8,623 nucleotides of DNA, taken from assembly GCA_042088665.1 (NCBI GenBank), contig JBELMB010000213.1:1-8623 (forward strand), in the 5' to 3' direction. Source of the DNA: JBELMB01 sp042088665. GTDB lineage: Bacteria > Pseudomonadota > Alphaproteobacteria > Rhodobacterales > Rhodobacteraceae. Positions within the stretch are counted from its first letter, which is position 1. The number at the start of each line of letters is the position of its first letter. Position numbers and translations under genes: made by a program. The notes under the pieces are model-generated. The model was given only the letters and a program-made list of their open reading frames with translations. It ran no database searches and had not been told where the DNA came from. Below are positions 1-5,108 of the stretch, piece after piece.

Positions 1-879
1 CGTATGTCGCAGGACGACATTCAGCGCATGATGGACCGGATCCAGGAGTTGATGGAAGAGGGTCGTATGGCCGAGGCGCAGGAAGCCATGCGCCAGCTTC
101 AGGAACTGCTGGAAAACATGCAGATCACGCAGGGTCAGGGGCAAGGGCAGTCTCCGGGCGAGCAGGCGATGGAAGGTCTTTCCGAAACGCTGCGCGACCA
201 GCAGGAACTGTCCGACGAGGCATTTCGGGACCTGAACCAGGGGCAACAGGGCCAGCAGGGTCAGCAAGGACAACAGGGCCAAGGTCAACAGGGCCAGCAG
301 GGCCAGGGTGAGCAAGGCCAGGGCCAACAGGGACAAGGCCAGCAGCAGGGACAGGGGCAGGGTGGCCAGCAATCCCTCGAAGAGGGACTTGCGGAACGTC
401 AGCGGGCCTTGCGCAATGAGTTGAACCGCCAGCGCAACAATTTGCCGGGTCAGGGATCCGAGGCTGGCGAACGCGCTGGAGAGGCGCTGGGCCGGGCCGA
501 AGGGGCCATGGACGGTGCGGAGCGCGCCCTGCGTGACGGGGATCTGGGCGAAGCAATCGATCAGCAGAGCCAGGCAATGGAAGCCCTGCGGGAAGGCATG
601 CGCAATCTTGGCGAAGCGCTTGCCCAACAGCAGCAACAGAACCAGCCCGGCGGGCAGGAAGGTCTTGCGCAGGGTGGCGATCCGCAGCAACAGCGCGACC
701 CGCTGGGGCGCAACAACGGCAATACCGGACGCGTGGGCACTGACGAGGGTCTGTTGCAGGGAGAAGACGTCTACCGCCGTGCGGAGGAATTGCTGGGAGA
801 GTTGCGCCGCCGTTCGGGTGAGACGGAGCGCCCACAAGTGGAACGCGACTACCTCGAGCGCCTGCTGGACCGCTTCTGA
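1..879 (+). CDS. TIGR02302 / DUF4175-type low-complexity envelope protein, C-terminal part
   Basis: This is the 3' part of a gene that begins before the window; the frame is already open at base 1, so the ATG at 4 need not be the start. The visible 292 residues begin with a Met/Glu/Gln-rich helical stretch. A Gln/Gly run made of QQGQ-like units follows (about residues 78-125), then more charged, Ala-rich helical sequence. The protein ends in a conserved-looking tail, with the key strings EDVYRRAEELLGELRRRSGE and ERDYLERLLDRF. That pattern, a long protein with a low-complexity Gln-rich C terminus and a conserved tail, matches the alphaproteobacterial TIGR02302 family. Full members exceed 800 residues and have N-terminal membrane segments, which lie outside this window. 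The function is not established; a membrane-anchored role in the periplasm is an inference. The family call rests on the tail and the composition only. Confidence 0.75.
   Translation, partial: RMSQDDIQRMMDRIQELMEEGRMAEAQEAMRQLQELLENMQITQGQGQGQSPGEQAMEGLSETLRDQQELSDEAFRDLNQGQQGQQGQQGQQGQGQQGQQGQGEQGQGQQGQGQQQGQGQGGQQSLEEGLAERQRALRNELNRQRNNLPGQGSEAGERAGEALGRAEGAMDGAERALRDGDLGEAIDQQSQAMEALREGMRNLGEALAQQQQQNQPGGQEGLAQGGDPQQQRDPLGRNNGNTGRVGTDEGLLQGEDVYRRAEELLGELRRRSGETERPQVERDYLERLLDRF
238..372 (+). repeat. in-frame Gln/Gly-coding minisatellite
   Basis: This degenerate tandem array has units built from CAG-GGC-CAG and CAA-CAG-GGC, coding for QGQ/QQG. Synonymous third-position variation (CAG/CAA, GGC/GGT/GGA/GGG) breaks perfect DNA identity but keeps the amino-acid repeat. 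It lies inside the TIGR02302-type gene and adds no frameshift. Such arrays are prone to slippage in multiples of the codon. Confidence 0.85.
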
Positions 880-895
880 TCTGTTACAAGATAGC

Positions 896-943
896 GCGCC
901 TGCGGCGCACAGTGTCTCTCAGGCTGGGCCTATGGCCCTGCCT
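896..943. repeat. two inverted repeats in the convergent intergenic gap
   Basis: Two compact hairpins lie between the convergent genes. The first is GCGCC-TGC-GGCGC (896-908), a 5-bp stem with a 3-nt loop. The second spans 921-943: AGGC and GCCT arms, a T-T mismatch, then GGGCC-TAT-GGCCC. Neither is followed by a T tract on either strand, so they are not classical intrinsic terminators. They could protect the 3' end of the upstream mRNA or assist termination. Their role is an inference. Confidence 0.5.
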
Positions 944-992
944 TCGGGGTCTTGTACGATGGTTCGGCACGGCGCAAGTTTCAAGGTTTTGA

Positions 993-1014
993 TGCCTTCG
1001 GCAAGAGTATTTTT
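993..1014 (+). terminator. weak terminator-like hairpin with T tract
   Basis: A short TGCC-TTC-GGCA stem (993-1003) is followed after six bases by TTTTT (1010-1014). The stem is only 4 bp and the T tract is not adjacent, so this is a weak candidate for ending the plus-strand TIGR02302-type transcript. From memory, similar 'CTTCGGC...GAGTATTTTT' strings recur between genes in Rhodobacteraceae, which would make it a dispersed intergenic motif. I cannot verify that here. Confidence 0.35.
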
Positions 1015-1067
1015 CAAACAGAGAAGCTGGCGGGGGCGTTGACCCAGGGAGGGGCGCGCCTGGAGCG

Positions 1068-1493
1068 CTAGTCTGAGTCGCCTCCGACCCTGCCGCGCAG
1101 GGCCTTGACCTCTCCGCGTTCTTTCTTGGCCTTGATGCGCCGATTTCGTGATCCCATCGTCGGTTTTGTCGCGATGCGGCGTTTGGGTGTTTCAAGCGCC
1201 TTGCGGATCAGTTCTGCCAGACGTTCGCGGGCGATCTCGCGGTTGCGGGCCTGGCTGCGGGTGTCATCGACTTGCAGCACCAGCGTGCCCTCCTTTGTCC
1301 AGCGGCGTCCCGCGAGGCGGCGCAAGCGGGTCTTGACCGGTTGCGTCAGATTGGGAGAGCGTTCCGCTTCGAACCGGAGTTCCACTGCGGTGGAGACCTT
1401 GTTCACGTTCTGGCCGCCGGGACCGGAGGCGCGGATGAACTGTTCGGTCAGTTCCCAGTCGTCAAGCGATATGGACTCTGTGATGCGCAGCAT
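1068..1493 (-). CDS. arfB: ArfB (YaeJ) peptidyl-tRNA hydrolase, ribosome rescue
   Basis: The 141-residue protein is a class-I release-factor-like hydrolase. It enters stalled ribosomes that lack a codon in the A site and releases the nascent chain without needing a stop codon. The catalytic GGQ is at residues 26-28 within the hallmark SGPGGQNVNKVSTAVELRF. The C-terminal tail is strongly basic (KPTMGSRNRRIKAKKERG, about 110-128, then VKALRGRV). That is the mRNA-channel-binding tail of ArfB and separates it from RF1/RF2 and from tail-less homologues. Length matches the E. coli protein (about 140). The ATG at 1493 is the first in-frame start; an in-frame TAG lies 12 codons upstream. No convincing Shine-Dalgarno precedes it (CCACCAGACATCCCC-ATG), so initiation may be weak. 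A terminator and a small ORF sit directly upstream and suggest leader control. It converges on the TIGR02302-type gene. Confidence 0.95.
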   Translation of the reverse strand: MLRITESISLDDWELTEQFIRASGPGGQNVNKVSTAVELRFEAERSPNLTQPVKTRLRRLAGRRWTKEGTLVLQVDDTRSQARNREIARERLAELIRKALETPKRRIATKPTMGSRNRRIKAKKERGEVKALRGRVGGDSD

Positions 1494-1528
1494 GGGGATG
1501 TCTGGTGGCAGGTGGTGGGCGCAATGCT

Positions 1529-1555
1529 AAAAGGGCCGCCCTCTGGGAGCGACCC
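1529..1555 (-). terminator. intrinsic terminator in front of arfB
   Basis: On the minus strand a GGGTCGC arm (1555-1549) pairs with GCGGCCC (1539-1533): seven pairs including one G-U, enclosing a 9-nt loop. TTTT follows directly (1532-1529). The hairpin ends 35 nt before the arfB start, so it would stop transcription entering arfB unless antitermination occurs. An upstream CCGCCTC (1575-1569) can pair with GAGGGCGG (1543-1536), which overlaps the 3' arm. Confidence 0.7.
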
Positions 1556-1625
1556 TTCGAGAATTTCGGAGGCGGGGCCGGTTAGGCTTTTCGCCAGCTC
1601 GGGGTTTGACTCCCCAGGGATTGCC

Positions 1626-1682
1626 CTAGATTGCCGCTCCTCGACCTGTTCCGACACCTCTCTCCAATGTTTCTCTCGACAC
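1626..1682 (-). CDS. 18-codon leader-type ORF with a very strong SD
   Basis: A GTG start at 1682 opens an 18-residue reading frame (V/M-SRETLERGVGTGRGAAI) that ends in TAG. The case for translation is the SD: AGGAGG sits 7 nt before the GTG and is part of a 17-nt complement to the 16S 3' end. Codon choice (AGA twice, ACA twice, GGA twice, CGA, TTG) is unlike the GC-rich neighbours, so it is not an ordinary coding segment. The TAG lies between two copies of GGCAATC. The peptide resembles no family I know. A leader peptide that senses translation before arfB is the best guess; a chance ORF in a structured RNA is the alternative. Confidence 0.45.
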   Translation of the reverse strand: MSRETLERGVGTGRGAAI

Positions 1683-1698
1683 TGGATCACCTCCTTTC
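1682..1698 (-). promoter_or_regulatory. extended Shine-Dalgarno, 17-nt complement of the 16S 3' tail
   Basis: The minus strand reads GAAAGGAGGTGATCCAG, complementary along its length to the conserved 3' end of 16S rRNA (CTGGATCACCTCCTTTC). Ordinary SDs match only 4-7 nt. The AGGAGG core is placed 7 nt before the GTG of the 18-codon ORF, which is optimal. The flanks do not continue the 16S sequence, so it is not an rRNA gene remnant. Confidence 0.75.
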
Positions 1699-1737
1699 AG
1701 CTGTTTCTCAACGCAATGCTCGTACGTGGGGTCAGGG

Positions 1738-1765
1738 TCTCTACCGAGAGTTGACCTACACGCAA
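1738..1765 (-). promoter_or_regulatory. candidate promoter for the arfB leader
   Basis: TTGCGT (1765-1760) and TAGAGA (1743-1738) are separated by 16 bp, with a predicted start near 1732. The same two hexamers with a 17-bp spacer precede yhhQ, which supports both. The -10 lies in a small dyad, TCTC-GGTA-GAGA. Confidence 0.5.
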
Positions 1766-1812
1766 GATGATGGTGGCACGGGTGACTCAAACCACAAAGT
1801 GTTTTTTGCAAA

Positions 1813-2442
1813 TCAGGCTAATTTTTGGTGACCCACTGCCCGGGAAACTATCATTCGGAACGGGATGAGGGCCAGCAGCGCGAGGCTGAGTTTCACCAGC
1901 CAGTCGGCGATTGCGAGGGAAACCCACAGGGGCAGCACGGGGCCGACGCCCAGAAGCGGCACAGTGGCATTGGCCCAGGAGACGTCATTTGCAGGCTCCA
2001 GCATGGTCAAGCTGGCCGAGAAGGCCACGGAGAAGAAGATCGCCGTATCGATGGTGGACCCGACCAGCGTCGAGGCCAGCGGTGCGCGCCACCATGCGCC
2101 CGCCTTGAAGCGATTGAAGACTGCAACATCCAGAAGCTGTGCTGTGAGGAAAGCCATTCCAGAGCCGAGCGCGATGCGGAAGGTCACGAGGGGGCCGAAC
2201 TCTCCCATGATCTGCGTGCCGACAAGGGAGCAGAAGACCCCGATGATGAAGCCGGCGAAGACCACGCCGCGGGCCGCCGAGGCGCCGTAGATGCGGTTCA
2301 TCAGGTCTGTGACAAGAAAGGCGAGCGGATAGGTGAAGGCCCCCCACGTCAGCCATTCGCCGAACAGGAATTGGACCAGAATGTTGGAGGCCAGAACTAT
2401 GGCCGCCATGGCGATGATGCCGGGGAGGTGTGCGCGTGTCAT
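1813..2442 (-). CDS. yhhQ: queuosine precursor transporter, VUT/YhhQ family (COG1738)
   Basis: The 209-residue integral membrane protein has about six hydrophobic segments. It carries the family's characteristic stretch TYPLAFLVTDLMNRIYG (residues 37-53) and the later Q102-LLD-V105-107 and STLVGSTIDT (124-133) segments. YhhQ proteins import queuosine precursors (preQ0/preQ1) used for tRNA wobble modification. The reading frame stays open 54 codons upstream, but that extension is Pro/Arg-rich, non-membrane and runs through the riboswitch and promoter. The ATG at 2442 is therefore the start. No strong SD is present; a GGG at 2452-2450, seven nt from the ATG, is the likely ribosome contact, and it lies inside the riboswitch pseudoknot. 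The gene stands alone, between the mepA terminator upstream and the arfB leader promoter downstream. Confidence 0.93.
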   Translation of the reverse strand: MTRAHLPGIIAMAAIVLASNILVQFLFGEWLTWGAFTYPLAFLVTDLMNRIYGASAARGVVFAGFIIGVFCSLVGTQIMGEFGPLVTFRIALGSGMAFLTAQLLDVAVFNRFKAGAWWRAPLASTLVGSTIDTAIFFSVAFSASLTMLEPANDVSWANATVPLLGVGPVLPLWVSLAIADWLVKLSLALLALIPFRMIVSRAVGHQKLA

Positions 2443-2449
2443 GCTGTGA

Positions 2450-2480
2450 CCCGTTTTTATCAAGGTTGCGGGGACTTGAT
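2450..2480 (-). promoter_or_regulatory. preQ1-I riboswitch (class I aptamer) controlling yhhQ
   Basis: On the minus strand, P1 is ATCAAG (2480-2475) with CTTGAT (2464-2459), 6 bp. Between them is a 10-nt loop, TCCCCGCAAC. The tail AAAAA (2458-2454) is followed by CGGG (2453-2450), which pairs perfectly with CCCG (2472-2469) of the loop to form the P2 pseudoknot. Compared with the Thermoanaerobacter tengcongensis aptamer as I remember it (loop UCGCAGUAAC), the U, C, G, AA and the ligand-pairing C (here 2465) coincide, as does the A before the first C of P2. The GGG used in P2 is the only SD-like element for yhhQ, so ligand binding should block translation. The downstream gene, a queuosine precursor transporter, matches the ligand. 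Confidence 0.87.
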
Positions 2481-2498
2481 CCTCGCTGAGGATGCGCG

Positions 2499-2527
2499 TC
2501 TCTAACGGGTGCGGCGGGGTGACGCAA
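2499..2527 (-). promoter_or_regulatory. promoter for yhhQ
   Basis: TTGCGT (2527-2522), a 17-bp spacer, then TAGAGA (2504-2499). The predicted start near A2493 would give a leader of about 51 nt. That leader consists of a 5' hairpin ATCCTC-AGC-GAGGAT (2493-2479) followed at once by the preQ1-I aptamer. The fit between the start and the RNA structure raises confidence. Confidence 0.6.
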
Positions 2528-2570
2528 GGGGGCTTTGGGTGTCTCCCCGCGTTGCCAGAGAGGCCTTTGC

Positions 2571-2600
2571 AAAAAACTGTCGTCGGGGTCCTGATGACAG
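2571..2600 (-). terminator. intrinsic terminator ending the mepA transcript
   Basis: On the minus strand CTGTCATC (2600-2593) pairs with GACGACAG (2584-2577), with one A-C mismatch and an 8-nt loop. TTTTTT follows directly (2576-2571). It lies about 140 nt after the mepA stop and before the yhhQ promoter, so it separates the two units. Confidence 0.7.
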
Positions 2601-2663
2601 CCATGCAGGGGCGATTGTCCGGAGGTTTTGCAGACGCAAAGTGATGGGTGGGACAGCCACCGT

Positions 2664-2685
2664 CCTCAACAAGGGTCTGTTGAAG
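2664..2685 (-). other. stem-loop in the mepA 3' untranslated region
   Basis: On the minus strand CTTCAACA pairs with TGTTGAGG (8 bp including one T-G), around the loop GACCCT. The same arms pair less well on the plus strand, consistent with an RNA element on the mepA transcript. There is no T tract, so it is not a terminator by itself. The rest of the 297-bp gap between mepA and yhhQ holds the terminator, promoter and riboswitch listed separately; I see nothing else in it. Confidence 0.35.
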
Positions 2686-2739
2686 GTCCGGATGGTCCAG
2701 TTCAAGTCGTCGCGCCGCAAGGACGCTGACGGTTTGGGA

Positions 2740-3666
2740 TCATTCCGATGCGAGCACCTGGGCACAGACTCGGGGCAGATCGCCCATGGTCAGCTCGCGC
2801 CGTGGCGGAGAGGGTTTTGCATTGGGGTCCGGCGGGGGAGGATTGAGGATCCGGTCGACCCAGCCCTGCGCCTCGGCGCAGCCATCGCCCGGCGGCGGTG
2901 CGCTTTGGTTGGCGCAGCCGGAAGAGCCCTTGGGGCAACTCAAGCGCACGTGGAAATGGTAGTGATGCCCCCACCACGGACGGATCTTGCGCAGGTAGGC
3001 GCGGTCACCCTTTTCATCCTTGCACATCTGGACCTTGGCGCCGGGGAAGACAAAGATCCGCGCGACCCGTGCATCGCTGGCGGCGGCCTTCAGAATCTCA
3101 TGGTGCGCGCGCGTCCAGTTGTTGTTGGTGAAGGCCCCGGAAGAGCGGCGCATCGAGATGGACGATATGTTTTCGCGTGCGCGTTCGGAGAGGTTCAGAT
3201 CATCGGCGGCCCGCATCCAGATATCCGCATCGAGGCCGATCTGGTGGCTGCGGTGTCCGGTCAGCATGGGCCCGCCGCGGGGCTGGCTGAGATCCCCGAC
3301 GTAGAGACCCTTCCACCCGGGTTGTTTCGCGGCCTCGCGGCTGAGGTCCTGCACGTAGTCGACCAGTTCCGGGTGGCCCCAATTGCGGTTGCGCGACAGG
3401 CGCATGGCTTGCCAGGTCGGGCCAGTCTCTGGCAGGGCCACGCCGCCGGCAAGGCAGCCCTTGGCATAAGAGCCATATGCAGAGGGGGTCTGGCCGGAGC
3501 CGTCCCGCTTGGCGCCAAACAGTTGCTTGGCCTGTTTTGAGGAGAGCACCGGGTCCAGCGGCGGACCCGGGTCCGCGGGTTTGCCGGAAATGTCGCGTGA
3601 CGGGGTAGACCCGCCGCAAGCGGCCAGCACGAAGGTCAGGAGCAACAGAACAACAAGTCGGATCAT
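2740..3666 (-). CDS. mepA: MepA-type penicillin-insensitive murein endopeptidase, lipoprotein
   Basis: The 308-residue secreted zinc metallopeptidase belongs to the LAS family (MepA, peptidase M74). It cleaves peptide cross-links in peptidoglycan. A hydrophobic signal (MIRLVVLLLLTFVLAAC) ends in the lipobox LAAC with Cys17, predicting a lipoprotein; Gly at +2 favours the outer membrane. Metal-site motifs are visible: GHRSHQIGLDAD (137-148, ligands H141 and D148) and WWGHHYHFH (231-239, with HxH at H237/H239). Six further Cys residues suggest disulfides, as in E. coli MepA. A Pro-rich linker (about 256-290) precedes the C-terminal helix. The frame is open far upstream into the transporter, but the signal peptide fixes the start at 3666. 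ATG and the transporter's TGA overlap as ATGA, so translation is probably coupled. Confidence 0.93.
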   Translation of the reverse strand: MIRLVVLLLLTFVLAACGGSTPSRDISGKPADPGPPLDPVLSSKQAKQLFGAKRDGSGQTPSAYGSYAKGCLAGGVALPETGPTWQAMRLSRNRNWGHPELVDYVQDLSREAAKQPGWKGLYVGDLSQPRGGPMLTGHRSHQIGLDADIWMRAADDLNLSERARENISSISMRRSSGAFTNNNWTRAHHEILKAAASDARVARIFVFPGAKVQMCKDEKGDRAYLRKIRPWWGHHYHFHVRLSCPKGSSGCANQSAPPPGDGCAEAQGWVDRILNPPPPDPNAKPSPPRRELTMGDLPRVCAQVLASE

Positions 3667-5033
3667 CGGGCAATATCCCCTTCGGGTTGCACCCAGACTA
3701 GCAGAACCAGCCCAAGGAGGAAGAGCCCGATCACCGGCAAAAAGCCCAATTGGTTGCTTTGCGTCCAGAGCGTGACCAGCGTGATCAACGCGGGCGCGAG
3801 GAACGCGGTGGCTTTTCCGGTCAGGGCAAAGAGCCCGAAGGCTTCTGCCGGGCGGGTCGGATCGGCGTGGCGCACCATGAGCGAGCGCGAGGCGGAGTAG
3901 AGTGCCCCGCCAGCCCCGCCGATGACGGCACCACAGATGAAGAACACCACATCCGGGACGGCAGAGCCTTCGGCGAGGGGAATGCCAAAGAACTGCGTGC
4001 GGGACATGCCGACAATGATGGTGCAGACGATGATGAGCGACCAGATGGTGGTGCGGATCACGGGCTTGGGGCCAAAACGCTGGTCCGCGATGCCGCCGAC
4101 CCAGGACAGGACAGCGGCAGAGATCGCCGCAATGATGCCGAAGATCCCGATCTGGATGGCCGACCAGTCCAGAACCAGCGCCGCATAGATTCCGCCGTAG
4201 GAATAAACCGCGGTGAGCGCGTCGCGGTAGAACATCGAACCGAGCAGAAAACTTGCGCAGGAGCGGCGTTTGGAGATGGCGCGGATGCTTGCCCAAAGCG
4301 TTGACAGCATCTGAGACACCGTTGCGGTGCCACGGTTGGGGTCGGGGGTTTCGCGCAGCCAGACAAGATAGGGCAGCAGGAAGATCCCGAACCAGAGCGC
4401 GATGAAGGGCCCGACGCTGCGCGTGCCTTCCCGCATGTCAGGGTCCAGCCCAAGGGGAGGGGCGAGACCGATCAGGGTTGTGCCATTGTCCTGTTCGACA
4501 AAGAGCAAAAGCATCAGGACCAGCGCGACCACGCCCCCCCAATAGCCAAAAGCCGAGGCGCTGCCGGAGATACGCCCGATCTCATCCGCGGAGCCAAGAT
4601 CGGGCAGCAGGGCATTGTTGAGGTTGAAGGCGGATTCGGAGGCGATGAAGCCAAGCCAGAAGCAGGTCAGCGCCAGCATTAACCCGGTGCCATCGGGTTG
4701 CAGCACCCATAGTGCGGCGGCGCAGACCATAGCACAGGCGACAAAGCTGTAGATCCAGGGCATCTTGCGTCCGGTGGTGTCCGCCCACGCCCCCAGAAAC
4801 GGTGCGGTGAAGGCGATGATCAGCCCCGCAACGGTCTGGGCTGAAGACCAGAGGCCCTGGGCGCTGGCCCGGGCTGCGCCTTCTTCGAGGCCCTGCGCGA
4901 GGAAGTATCCGGCGGCCACTGCGGCAAAATAGGGCGCAAAGACAAAGGTCAGGCCAAGCGTCGCGAAAGGCTGTTGAGCCCAGTCAAAGAGCATCCAGGC
5001 CCAGATGCGCTTTTGCTTGGAAACATCGGCCAT
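3663..5033 (-). CDS. MFS transporter, UMF1 / Atg22-like family
   Basis: The 456-residue inner-membrane protein has about 12 hydrophobic segments. It carries the family signature WMLFDWAQQPF (residues 13-23, compare the usual YDWANSAF) right after a short basic N terminus. The MFS loop motif GAWADTTGRK is at 81-90, with its second-half counterpart GGIADQRFGPKP. UMF1 members resemble fungal Atg22, a vacuolar amino-acid effluxer; the bacterial substrate is unknown. The ATG at 5033 is preceded by GGGAG seven nt upstream. The longer open frame (to 5120) adds a Pro/Arg-rich stretch and runs into a GC-rich hairpin, so it is unlikely. The next gene, mepA, starts within the stop. Linkage with a peptidoglycan hydrolase makes a cell-wall-derived or amino-acid substrate conceivable, but that is speculation. 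Confidence 0.88.
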   Translation of the reverse strand: MADVSKQKRIWAWMLFDWAQQPFATLGLTFVFAPYFAAVAAGYFLAQGLEEGAARASAQGLWSSAQTVAGLIIAFTAPFLGAWADTTGRKMPWIYSFVACAMVCAAALWVLQPDGTGLMLALTCFWLGFIASESAFNLNNALLPDLGSADEIGRISGSASAFGYWGGVVALVLMLLLFVEQDNGTTLIGLAPPLGLDPDMREGTRSVGPFIALWFGIFLLPYLVWLRETPDPNRGTATVSQMLSTLWASIRAISKRRSCASFLLGSMFYRDALTAVYSYGGIYAALVLDWSAIQIGIFGIIAAISAAVLSWVGGIADQRFGPKPVIRTTIWSLIIVCTIIVGMSRTQFFGIPLAEGSAVPDVVFFICGAVIGGAGGALYSASRSLMVRHADPTRPAEAFGLFALTGKATAFLAPALITLVTLWTQSNQLGFLPVIGLFLLGLVLLVWVQPEGDIAR

Positions 5034-5108
5034 GTCTGCTCTCCCGCCAGGTTGCGCAATCAAACTCCGGGGGAGGTCGGGTGTCCAGCGGTTGTTCAGT
5101 CTCAGCCG

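Larger units (their letters stand above)
1529..1732 (-). ncRNA. candidate attenuator leader RNA upstream of arfB
   Basis: This fills most of the 319-bp gap between yhhQ and arfB. The minus strand shows a promoter-like pair (1738-1765) and a predicted transcript start near 1732. It then has about 50 nt of leader, a near-perfect complement of the 16S rRNA tail acting as SD, an 18-codon GTG ORF, and about 70 nt with small hairpins (GGGG...CCCC around 1600-1615). It ends in an intrinsic terminator 35 nt before the arfB ATG. The order promoter, short ORF, terminator, gene is that of a transcription attenuator. It could equally be an independent RNA of about 200 nt that merely precedes arfB. I do not recognise it as tmRNA, 6S, SRP or RNase P RNA. 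Confidence 0.5.

Noticed and set aside
238..372. CRISPR-like array
   Set aside because: Units are short, contiguous and codon-phased with no spacers; it is a coding tandem repeat.
125..835. 236-codon minus-strand ORF
   Set aside because: It is antisense to the Gln/Gly repeat gene; low-complexity Pro/Ala/Arg sequence is typical of such shadows.
1448..1690. 80-codon minus-strand ORF starting at GTG 1690
   Set aside because: Its start lies inside the SD with no room for ribosome binding, it runs through the terminator hairpin and overlaps the arfB start in another frame, and its sequence resembles nothing.
1682..1698. Plus-strand CTGGATCACCTCCTTTC as a fragment of a 16S rRNA gene
   Set aside because: Bases before and after do not continue the 16S sequence, and the opposite strand makes sense as an SD with a correctly spaced start codon.
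1789..1812. Hairpin AAACAC...GTGGTTT after yhhQ as its terminator
   Set aside because: The stem needs a bulge, is AT-rich and short, and has no T tract in the yhhQ direction; too weak to annotate.
2443..2604. 54-codon N-terminal extension of YhhQ
   Set aside because: It would translate the promoter and riboswitch and adds a non-membrane Pro/Arg-rich stretch unlike the family.
2686..2720. Possible tRNA T-arm-like string (GGTCCAGTTCAAGTC)
   Set aside because: No cloverleaf, anticodon arm or acceptor stem can be completed around it.
2509..3540. 343-codon plus-strand ORF
   Set aside because: It is antisense to mepA, the yhhQ promoter and the terminator; no domain is visible. It is a GC-rich shadow frame.
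3667..4296. N-terminal extension of the mepA frame to 518 codons
   Set aside because: The signal peptide with lipobox and the ATGA overlap set the start at 3666; the extension is an out-of-frame reading of the transporter.
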